The position numbers were made by a program, and so were the translations under genes. The notes beneath the pieces are model-generated. The model had not been told where the DNA came from, searched no databases, and saw nothing but the letters and a program-made list of their open reading frames with translations. Source: Stenocarpella maydis (lineage: Eukaryota > Ascomycota > Sordariomycetes > Diaporthales > Diaporthaceae). Taken from it: a stretch of DNA of 20,708 nt. Location: assembly GCA_002270565.1 (NCBI GenBank), contig NQMI01000291.1:1-20708 (forward strand), read 5' to 3'. The number at the start of each line of letters is the position of its first letter. The stretch's first letter is position 1. Of this stretch, positions 10,479 through 18,875 are shown piece by piece.

Positions 10479-10724
10479 TGAGTCTGGATATCCTACTGAA
10501 GAGTCAGAATATATAATTATATAGTTGTTATCATAGTAGATAGCTTTTATAGAATAGACTCTTTAGTTGTTAATCTAAGTATTCAATCCTAGTATTAGAT
10601 AGCCTTATAGCTAGTGATTATTGTTAGTTAATAATATTGCTTAATAACTGCCTAATAACGTATTCTGAATATAAACCCTTGATCTTTTAGGTTTAATATA
10701 CTTGGAAACCCTCTGATCATTACA
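10479..10724 (-). repeat. LTR-like direct repeat, copy A (about 246 bp)
   Basis: This copy is closely similar along its length to 10771-11020, in the same orientation, with most differences being transitions. Read on the - strand it begins TGTAATGATCAGAGGG and ends ACTCA, so it has TG...CA ends like an LTR. Confidence 0.6.
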
Positions 10725-10770
10725 GCGAGCAATGGCTGTAAGTGTTCATCCGAGGTCAAGTGAGCAACCA

Positions 10771-11020
10771 TGAGCCTTAGTAAGCTAACTGAAGAGTTAA
10801 GAATATATAAGGATATAGTTATTACTATAGTAGATAGCTTTTATAAAATAGACTCTTTAGTTATTAATCTAAGTATTTAGTCTTACTTACTGGATAGCCT
10901 TATAGCTAGTGATCATTATTAAGTTAATAATATTGCTTAACAATTGCCTAATAATGTATTCTGAATATAAACCCTTGATCTTTCAGGTTTAACGGACTCG
11001 GAAACCCTCTGATTATTACA
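10771..11020 (-). repeat. LTR-like direct repeat, copy B (about 250 bp)
   Basis: Second copy. On the - strand it begins TGTAATAATCAGAGGG and ends GGCTCA. The next bases on that strand are TGGTTGCTCACTTGACC, and a TGG start right after the LTR end is what a tRNA primer-binding site looks like. Only 46 bases separate the two copies and no polypurine tract precedes copy A. This would be an LTR element reduced to LTR, primer site and LTR. Confidence 0.55.
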
Positions 11021-11045
11021 TTAACATAGTCTGGTTGTTGATGTG

Positions 11046-11102
11046 TCCTGGACCCTAACCCTGGAGTCCGCTAACTCCGTCAGTGCTTGCGGGGTTGCGT
11101 CA
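11046..11102 (-). repeat. Right arm of the inverted repeat
   Basis: The reverse complement matches 10317-10378 in its outer 15 and inner 15 bases (see the left arm). On the + strand it contains CCCTAACCCT. The two arms enclose both LTR-like repeats. The homology stops abruptly outside the arms, as for terminal repeats, but no flanking duplication is evident. Confidence 0.6.
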
Positions 11103-11829
11103 TGGCTTCTGTTTCGCTGGTCCAGGAACGGGTCCCTGGGGTGCCATCGTGTTGGTTCATAACAGCAAAATAGATGAAGTGCTCTATCGTTCTCTAATCT
11201 TCAGCAGATCTGGTCCAAGACTCTAGGTAGCTGGAGAAACTTGGATAAGTAGTCATCTGTGAAAGATAAATACTTCCTATACGCGCAGTGATTAGAGGCA
11301 GAGAGCACAACATAACTAGATAGCATGCGGCTTCTCACAAGCTGTCTACTCCAATCTGGCTATTAATCAACTCCTGCTTCAGGGTGATAGGACTTCTGAC
11401 TTCAGGTTTTTGATATTCTTAGGCTCCATCTATTTAAGTACCCCACACTACCCCGGCAGTTATATTCACCACATAACGGCTACCGAGACAGAAACTATAC
11501 CGGCAACAGCCATTATACAGCTACGGCTGCTCAACTATAAAGTATGGTTACTATACCATTACTACCCTTCCAACAATAGAGGAATAGTTTTTAATCAGAC
11601 TTTACAGTAATCAACAGGAGTTATAATAGATCCTGGCAGCTACGATAGTGCTCCTTCCTACTGTTGTTGCTATAGTCCACTTTACTTTTAGGTAATCCCG
11701 CTGTTGAACCTAAAGTAACTATAGAATTCTAGTTGATCTCTACAACTTTTAGGTACCTACTATAGTTTCCAGTTGATCAGTTGTAGCTCTGTAATACATC
11801 TTCCCGGTACAGAAGTTGATATTATTGAA
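11103..11829. other. Gene-free, moderately GC region, possible LTR remnant
   Basis: No convincing coding sequence is present. The region is far less AT-biased than its surroundings. It contains a TATA-like TATTTAAG at about 11428-11435 and the 10-bp palindrome TAGGTACCTA at 11750-11759. A block starting TGTTGGTTCAT at 11150 looks like an LTR start. Its apparent AACA end at 11831-11834 is explained better as the TA duplication plus the first bases of the adjacent transposon. Confidence 0.4.
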
Positions 11830-11831
11830 TA

Positions 11832-12692
11832 ACATCGTCGGCCAGGATTCCGGCCGGGCCCCCATTCCGGCCGCCTTTCCCACACAAACTCAAACACTTC
11901 AACAAGCTATAATAAATCTAAATGAAATATTTAAAAATTCTGAATTTAAATATATATAATATTTTACTTATAACATAATAAAAGATTTTTACTTTATAAT
12001 ATTTTTAAGTATAATAATTTTAAAAAGCTTCTTAAATATAGGTTTTTGAAAATATTAAGAGGTTTTAATATTTTTTATGAAAATATTAATATTTAATAAA
12101 AGTTAATTTAAGAATATCTTTTTATAGAATTAAATAGAATTTTAGTTTCTTTAATAATATTTATTTTGATATATTTATTATAAATATATTAAAGAACTAT
12201 ATCTAAAAGAAAATCATTTATTAATATATTTTAAGATTTAAGTTTTCTAATATGAACTTTTAATAAGAAAAATTCAAGTATATATATAGCCTTAAGAAAA
12301 CTTATTATTTATAAATAACCTTTAGATTAATTATATTTTATATTTATATTATATATTATAATTTCCGTAAAATTGGGTTTCCAATTAATTTATTAGTATT
12401 AAAAAAAATATCTGTTAAGAAATCTTAGTATTATATATATAAACGTTAACATTTTAAAGACTTTATATTTAAAAATGTATTTAAAATATTCATAACATAT
12501 AAAATACTATATTAATATTATTATAGAAAGATTTATTTAAAGTATTATATTTTGAGCCCAGGTTTAATGTTGTTAGATTCAATTTGGATTTAATATAAGC
12601 TATTCAAAAATGGGTGTGTTTTGGTGTGAATACACTGTGTGCAGGGTGGCCGGAATCAGGGAAGGAGGAGCCGGAATCTAAACCCACGATAT
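11832..12692. mobile_element. MITE-like element (861 bp) with pogo-type terminal repeats
   Basis: The element is flanked by TA on both sides (11830-11831 and 12693-12694), the target-site duplication of Tc1/mariner/pogo transposons. Its ends form imperfect terminal inverted repeats of about 50 bp. The left end starts ACATCGTCGG and the right end, reverse-complemented, starts ATATCGTGGG. In both, ATTCCG follows after exactly 15 bases and again after a C-rich spacer, then GGCC(A/G)CC. The interior (about 11895-12610) is extremely AT-rich, has no usable ORF and shows no transposase similarity. The same arm architecture is found at 19604 next to a pogo-type transposase relic, so this is best read as a non-autonomous derivative of that family. 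Confidence 0.75.
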
Positions 12693-12940
12693 TATTTCAA
12701 GACTACTCAAAAGGGGGAGTACTGTATCCTCCACAACAATGCACGCATCTTACGCTTGGTCGGGTCCACATATAGAACCCACGGGGTACGAGTCACGGAG
12801 TTTTGAATCTTGTATTTTCACTCGCTCGTGGCAGCGATGTTTGCGCTTTTAGTCCTGTGGTCCTGTAAGAGAAAAGCGATGATTTTATTGCAGGGCCGAC
12901 GTGTGTATTTCCATCACAGAATATGCTCTCAGTTGACATT

Positions 12941-14152
12941 TCATGCGTTCTCAGTTTTCCGGCCTGTCAATTCACCAACTTTGTCGTGGTACATCTTCTC
13001 AACCTCCTTCCAGACCCTGTGATTTTTCCAGTCGTTCAGGAGCCTGAAGGGCACATACAACCCATTCGCGGCCGACTCACTGGCCTCCTTTGGCAACAGG
13101 CTTGGAAGGTATGGAATCATGGCTATTGTCAAGGGGGGAGTTCCCTCGGGCGTCGGAATGATTACTGTAGGATTCTTATCCGTGTTGTTCGCCTTGTGGT
13201 AGATGGGTAGCGGGTTGTTGGGACTGTGGCTATCGTTGCTGATGTCAGAAATGACAGTCAACTTCCGTCCAGCGGCCTCCAAAGACCGGTGCGTGACAAA
13301 AGGGTTGACGGGATGGAACAGGCTGACGCAGTTGGTCAGAATGTCATGCTCGAGGATTTCTGGGTAGTCTTCGCGGCTCTCTGTTTCCTCCCGGCCCCAT
13401 TTCGTTACCAGAGAATCCTCAATGCCAACATCGCGGTAGAACTCGGCCGCACCCACACCAGAGTTCCCCTTGTACCCCAGAATCATGACCTTCGGGGCTC
13501 GGCCGGCGATTGAAATGCCTGCTGCGAGATCGCGCTTGGCCTCCTTGAGGAGGCTGTCCCTGCTGTCATACATTGTCATTGGTCCCAGCGGAGGCCCCTT
13601 GGGGTGCGCCAGCTGGTGCGCCCAGGTCTTGATGCCCAGCGCGGCGCCCACAGAACCAGCCTCGCGGCCAAATGTGACGAAGCGCTGGCCGCGGTCGTCG
13701 GTAATAAACTCAAGATCGAGAAGGAGCCCGCCGCCGTGGTGGAAGCGCATCAGCATCTGCTCCCATCCGGTCTGGTTGCGGTAGCAGTGTGCTGCGTGAG
13801 CATGGATGTGATGCAGCGGGAAGTCTCCCGCTGGAAGGGCTTTCATGCCAATGATGATGTGGTCCTGAGGTGCGTCGGGCCAAGAGTTCGGAGGGACCAG
13901 TTTGCACTATCTCAGTCAGCTTGTGCTGCCAGAAGAGTAACGGGTAAATGGTTATGGCGTATTTCTTACCCCCACGGCTTCATATTCTGAGTCTTTGAAA
14001 TACCTCACGTCACTGCGCTCGATATTGACCTGGTAGCCCTCGCCTAGGAGCTTCTGTGCTGTATCTGGAGAGATAATGCCACGGGTGCCGATAGGCGCAA
14101 CCTCAGCGCGGAGGTGAAGGGTTGTAATCCCAGCAGGCGTGATTGAACCCAT
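12941..14152 (-). CDS. Saccharopine-dehydrogenase-like (Lys1-family) oxidoreductase
   Basis: Exons are 14152-13970 and 13906-12941. The intron of 63 bases has a GTAAGA donor, a CTGAC branch site and a TAG acceptor, and is in phase 0. The product is 382 residues; yeast Lys1 has 373. Lys1 makes lysine from saccharopine with NAD. Matching blocks are 'LHLRAE' at 12-17, 'HIIIGMK' ending at Lys83, 'AHCY' with His101, 'LLDLEF' with Glu127, a Rossmann loop at 205-214, and 'YLPSLLPKEAS' at 327-337. Lys83 and His101 correspond to the catalytic Lys77 and His96, and Arg24 to Arg18. Other Lys1 active-site positions differ: Lys13, Glu16, Glu78, Lys99, Cys205 and Asp319 read Ala19, Gly22, Ala84, Arg104, Ser210 and Pro326. 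The 'KWD' ribose-binding Asp is Gly232, followed by Arg233. The C-terminus lacks the peroxisomal SRL of yeast Lys1. The reading frame is intact. It is probably a paralogue with a different substrate rather than housekeeping Lys1. Yeast numbering is recalled, not computed. Confidence 0.85.
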
Positions 14153-14998
14153 GGTATCCAGCAGTAGACGTATCTACTTTGTTTTGCAAGCGCTGCCGCT
14201 AACAGATTATTAAATTAGGTACCTAGGCAAGTGCAGTTTACCGAAACAGTTGCAGGGTGCACGTTTGGCCACCACTTCTCGTTACCCGGGCCTGCTTTAA
14301 ATAGATCTTGAATGTCTCGTCAGTCGCATTGTTGCCCACGCGGAGTCTGCTTGTAGTATGGAGTGGTATTCCGCGAACTACCCCGGGCGCTCCGATTTCG
14401 ACGGGGCCTGGTTTCCAAAGGCCACCGTCGAATCCCGCCCGCCGGCTCCGAGCTGAGGAATTTGCAATGACTCCGGCCGGGACTGAAGCGCTTTTCGTTC
14501 AATTCATGTCTTCGGCCGTACAGTACAATCAATATGTTAACGTAATCATTTCCCAAACGGTGTGTAGTGGATTCGCGGCGTTGAATTCATTGGCCGGAGT
14601 TCGTCCTTTTTCTCTTTGCATCTTCGGAGTTGAACGCCGGTAGCAGTGCTGGAACCAGAATACCAACCGGACAGCATATCGACGGCAGGAGATCCGAACC
14701 AACGCTCTGGGTGATAATATTAAACCACGCAGTATCCCAGGTACATGTGGCGCATTCCACACTTGCCAAATGACTCGCAATATAACTAGTTGTTCGCATG
14801 ATTGGTGATTGTATGAGTGTGTGCCCCGTTGATCTATGCAGCCGGGATTCGATCTCCAATGGTTCGCTGCCTTTCACGGCGTTGGATTCTATGAATAAGA
14901 TTATGGGGTATCAAAGATTTGGAACCTTAGATCAACCAAGGCTCTGGTAACTCCCTCATGTTGTGATTGCCATCGAGGGAAAAAAAAACCACAAAAAT
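14153..14998. promoter_or_regulatory. Shared divergent promoter region (846 bp)
   Basis: This region separates the starts of the dehydrogenase-like gene (-) and the transporter (+). It holds TTTAAATA at 14296-14303 (TATA-like) and ATTGG (reverse CCAAT) near 14589 and 14801. It also has GC palindromes of the CGGCCG/CCGGCCGG kind at 14473-14480 and 14513-14518, which could suit Zn2Cys6 regulators that read CGG half-sites. The palindrome TAGGTACCTA lies at 14216-14225. No intact gene is supported inside. Co-regulation is an inference from the layout. Confidence 0.5.
14216..14225. promoter_or_regulatory. Palindrome TAGGTACCTA
   Basis: Perfect 10-bp palindrome, 63 bases upstream of the dehydrogenase-like start. 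It overlaps the 9-mer GTACCTAGG (14219-14227), which recurs at 17406-17414 upstream of the third gene. Role unknown. Confidence 0.3.
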
Positions 14999-16836
14999 AT
15001 GGAAAAGTTCACACCCGAAAATGATACTGCAGCGCTTGAGGTTTCTGACGAAAGGACTCTAAAAGGGCTCCTAGGCCACGATACCAGCACTCTATCTGAA
15101 GGCATAGAAGCCGAAAGCTCCAGCACATCCAGAAATGAACACGAAACTGACGCCGGAAGACCGGCAACGGAGCAAGAGCTCAAAACACTCCGCCGTGTCC
15201 GCGATCACATTCCCATACGCGTATGGATTGTGGCTACCATTGCCGCCGCCGAGCGCTTCACCTACTGGTCCACGCAGGTGACGTGGCAGAACTTTATCCA
15301 GCACGGGCCCGATGACGAGATCCGCGGCATGTTGGGCCTGGGAGAGGCCGCGGGAACCAGCATCAACAACGCCTTCAATGTCGTCGTCTACATGCTCCCG
15401 ATCTTTATTGGCCCCATCGCCGACGGCCACCTTGGGCGCTACAGGACACTGCAAATATGCAACATCTTCTATCTCGTCGGCATGGGCCTCCTGCTTGGGT
15501 GCTCCTTCCCAGCGGCAGAGAGAGCAGGGGCTGCGCTCCCCGGCTTCGCCGTTGCTCTTTGCCTGATGGCGGTTGGGCTGGGGGGAGTGCAGACAGTCAC
15601 GTCTGCTCTGATTGCGGACCAGTACGATGAGACGGTGCCCAAGATTGCCTACATGAAGGACGGCGAACGAGTCGTGATAGACCGAGACGTGACAATACAC
15701 TACGTCTACAGCATCTATTTCTGGCTCGCAAATGTGGCTTCGTTGGGGATGATCCCGTCGTCTTTGCTAGAGAAATATGTCAGCTTCTGGAGTGCTTACA
15801 TCATGACCACTGTCGTCTTGTGTCTTTCCTTTTTGGTTCTGTGGTTTGGAAAGCCTCATTTCGGTAAGTGGACAGCTGGACCTTGGTTGAGTTGAGATGC
15901 TCATCCCGCAGCATAGTCCTACGTCCTGCATCCAAAACTGTCATGCCGCATACATTTCGCGTCCTCTCGATAGCCATCAAGGCGCGCTTTCACCTCGACG
16001 CTGCTTTACCGGAAGCACAACTCGAGCGCGGGAACCATGTGCCCTGGGACAGCGATTTCGTCAAGGACATTCGCTCTGGCCTCATGGCCGTCAAAGTCTG
16101 GTAAGGCAATCCATCTGGCCAAATGAGCACACCGCTCTCGACCACAAGGCCTGTGTTATCTCGCCTTGACTAACAAATTTGCAGCCTCGTCTGGCCTTTC
16201 TTACGGCTCTCACTCGGTATACTAAGCACCAACAGCATTTCCCAGGCTGGCCAGATGCAGACGGTCGGCGTCCCCAACAACCTGCTTATGGCCTTGAATT
16301 CTGTCGCCCTTGTGATCATCGGAATCATCATTGAGAATGGCCTCTATCCTTTTCTCGAGAAACGACGCATCGCGTTCCGGGATATGGCGCGAATCGAGGT
16401 CGGGCTTCTCTTCATGGCGCTCTCCATGGCGTACAGCACCATGGTGCAAGCGCTCATATACAACGCGCCTCCTTGCTACAGCTACCCTATGGAGTGCACG
16501 GGACCAGACGGGCAACGCGTCACGGAGCCCAACGACATCAACGTGTTCGTGCAGCTGCCAGTGTACGTGATTGTGGCCGTTAGCGAGGTCTTCGCAATGG
16601 TCACGGGACAGGCCTATGCGTACAAACAGGCACCCCTCAACATGAAAAGCTTGTTGCAAAGCATTTATGCTGTTTTCAATGGCATTGGCTATCTGTTTGC
16701 CATGGCCATAGGCCCTACGGCTAAGAACCCCGACCTGGTGGTGATGTGGGCTTGTGTCACTGGTGTCATGGGTGCTGCAGCTATCGTCTTCTGGTTCTGT
16801 TTTAGGCACTATGACCGGCAGCCTGCATCAGCCTGA
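14999..16836 (+). CDS. POT/PTR2-family (proton-coupled oligopeptide) transporter
   Basis: Exons are 14999-15863, 15917-16100 and 16185-16836. Introns are 53 bases (GTAAGT...TAG) and 84 bases (GTAAGG...CAG, with ACTAAC before the acceptor). The product is 566 residues. The first in-frame ATG (14999, context AAAATATGG) was chosen. The family carries di- and tripeptides, some also nitrate or amino-acid conjugates, across the plasma membrane. Residues 1-65 are a charged, Ser/Glu-rich tail. Then come the 'ERFTYW' block (Glu85-Arg86), 'GPIADGHLGRYRT' (138-150, PTR2 signature 1 region) and 'YFWLANVASL' (240-249, signature 2 region). Exon 3 carries 'SISQAGQM' and 'GVPNNLL', typical of fungal PTR2. 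About twelve membrane segments are expected. The ExxER motif reads AxxER (first Glu is Ala82), and the signature 2 Gly is Ala247. The gene is divergent from the dehydrogenase. It is intact, with altered coupling residues. Confidence 0.88.
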
Positions 16837-17808
16837 GGAATTTGCCAGATACTGCTTTGTTGAGTGGAAGGGACGGATCACGCTCAATACGGACTCTTTC
16901 CGGCATGGAGATGATGGAGATGACGGGTGATACACGCGCTCCGACAAACACCGGCAGAGCGGTTTAGAGTAAGGCTTTGAAAATTTTCATAGGTATTTAT
17001 TCACATGAAAAACTCAGCGGTTCGCGTGATATACAGGGTTGATGGATGGGCGACGCTCGCATCCGATGCGCGCAGTGTGCCATCATTGGTCTGGAAACAG
17101 CAGGCCATATCGAAGACTGTACAGAGATGGAGAATCTAGGCGGCCCAGTTTTTAGGGTTTCAGCATCAGAACTAGCAATCAATACGTATCTGCAGTGGTA
17201 GACTGGGTAAAGGGGCCCATGCTTGCTTTCAGCGATGCTGGCTTTAATCAGCATTTTCTCGTTGCTGACCAGCACCGGACCCTGAATATAGAGCACTCCG
17301 TTCTGTTCAGGGCCTGTGGCCAGGACTCTGTTCACGTGCGAGCTCTGTGATCTGAGGTTGTGGTCCTACCGAGCAGCCGGACCGGAGACCGGGGCGGCTT
17401 GGGTAGTACCTAGGTATTTTTAGCAAATGTCTAATGCAGCGGCCAACGAGTCGGCGCCATCAGCTTTTCTATTCCGGGGGTCCGGGATCTCTTATCCCGG
17501 CACACAGATGCCCTCCACGTGTGTTCAAAGGGGAGCCCCTGCTGGACTGCGTGCGTGCGTGCGCTCACACGGGGCGGATGAGGTCTGCGAGTCAAAGATA
17601 ATCTCGCGCATGGAGCCCCTGTGTTGCGCGTTGCCTAAGCCCTCAGGAGAAACACTACAGGTGAACCTTGACGGACCAGCTGGCTGCATCTTTCCAAGCT
17701 CCCTCGCTTCCAGGTCGATATCCTGTCTCTTTTCTCGCGATACCGGTAGCGTGTACGAGATCCGCCCATCATCCCAAAGCATCGAATTGTGGCGTCCACA
17801 GAGACAAC
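16837..17808. other. Intergenic region upstream of the third gene
   Basis: About 970 bases hold the transporter 3' flank and the promoter of the glycosyltransferase-like gene. Open frames on both strands (for example 17335-16997 on the - strand) have no recognisable domains and no supporting context. The palindrome TACCTAGGTA lies at 17407-17416. No RNA gene was recognised. Confidence 0.5.
17407..17416. promoter_or_regulatory. Palindrome TACCTAGGTA
   Basis: Perfect 10-bp palindrome about 390 bases upstream of the third gene. It shares GTACCTAGG with the motif at 14219-14227. Role unknown. Confidence 0.3.
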
Positions 17809-18875
17809 ATGGTCAAAACGGCTTGTCCCCCGCAGATGGGCTGGCTCAAGTCGCTGGCGCTCGGTCTCCTCGTCGTCGTATGGGTTACCTGGATCCTGAC
17901 GTTCGACTCAACCGGCGCCGTTATCTCCAGCCTCTCGTTCCACGCTGGCGGCGTATCGTCACCGAGGTTGCGACCTCTGGTCTTGTACACTTATGCCGAG
18001 TCGGACAACGCACGAGAGAACCTGGCTTTTTTCATCAAGAACGGACTGCATGGAAATGCTGATTTCGTCTTCATCTTCAATGGCGAGACGAGCGCAGCCG
18101 ACCTCGTGCCCCAGTTGCCAAACGTTCAGGTGGTCCAGAGGGATAACAAGTGCTTCGATATCGGTGCCATGGGCGAAGTTCTGCGCACCAACGATCTGTG
18201 GAAAGGGTACAAGCGATTTATAACCATGAATGCGAGCATCCGCGGGCCCTTCTTTCCAGTGCATTCCCGTGGTTGCTGGACGGACACATTCCTCAACCGG
18301 ATCACCGATAAGGTCAAGGTACGGGGAACCCATAACGTGATGTCCAAGCTCATCCTGTAACTAAAAGGATAACTGCTGACACTACTGGTAACACCCGACA
18401 GCTCGTGGGCACCTCTCTCAACTGCCACCCACGGATGCACTTGCAGTCGATGCTCCTAGCAACCGACGACGTCGGCATGTCCGTCCTCCTGGACCCGTCT
18501 CTCGCACTCAGCGCGTCCGTAGACGACTTCTACGGCACCTCGGAAGACCCCGTTGGGTTTTCGCCCTGCTTCAGCACCCTCCACAAGGCTGTGCACGCCG
18601 AGATCGGCATCACCTCGCTCATACAGTCCCAGGGGTACGACGTCGACGTCGTTATGACGGCGCCCCACTCGGCGGCGAACTTCCAGGCCTTCTGTGATAG
18701 GACCGGTAGTCCCGACGACTTCCTGTACAAGGACAGCTACCTCGGCACCAACGTGCATCCTTATGAGACCGTTTTTATGAAGGCAAACCGGGAAATCGAT
18801 CCCGTTCTGCTGGAGAGACTGACCGAGTGGCACTTGGCTGGGAACATGTCGAGCTGGGAGAGTTGTAGACGGTGA
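17809..18875 (+). CDS. Type II membrane protein resembling RgpF-type glycosyltransferases
   Basis: Exons are 17809-18318 and 18402-18875. The intron of 83 bases has a GTACGG donor, a CTGAC branch site and a CAG acceptor, and is in phase 0. The product is 327 residues. A short basic N-terminus (Lys3, Lys14) precedes one hydrophobic segment at about 13-32, and the rest is soluble. This is the topology of Golgi or ER lumenal enzymes. Conserved-looking blocks are 'YTYAESDNARENLAFFIKNG', 'DFVFIFNGE', 'NKCFDIGAMGEVL', 'NASIRGPFFP' (141-150) and 'HLQSMLLATDDVG' (183-195). The NxSxxGP and HLQS blocks and the NGxDxGA-like motif resemble rhamnan-synthesis protein F and related GT-A enzymes. This is from memory and is not proof of function. 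The donor and acceptor sugars cannot be told. The gene reads away from the transporter and may be unrelated to it. The frame is intact and the splice junction restores 'DKVKLVGTS'. Confidence 0.65.

Noticed and set aside
11150..11834. Solo LTR running from TGTTGGTTCAT to GAATAACA
   Set aside because: The final AACA is better explained as TA target duplication plus the first bases of the MITE-like element. With that element removed the LTR end disappears, and no matching flanking duplication was found.
13226..13990. Several + strand open frames across the dehydrogenase gene
   Set aside because: They are shadows of the - strand gene, whose product has family-wide similarity and a proper intron.
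14963..14998. Upstream GTG start for the transporter, adding 12 residues
   Set aside because: Nuclear genes of fungi start at ATG. The first in-frame ATG is at 14999 with a good A-rich context.
15092..15700. 202-residue - strand open frame
   Set aside because: It lies opposite exon 1 of the transporter. It is GC-driven and has no domain.
17427..18062. 211-residue + strand open frame overlapping the third gene
   Set aside because: Its composition is shadow-like, it has no domain, and it conflicts with the spliced membrane-protein frame that has conserved blocks.
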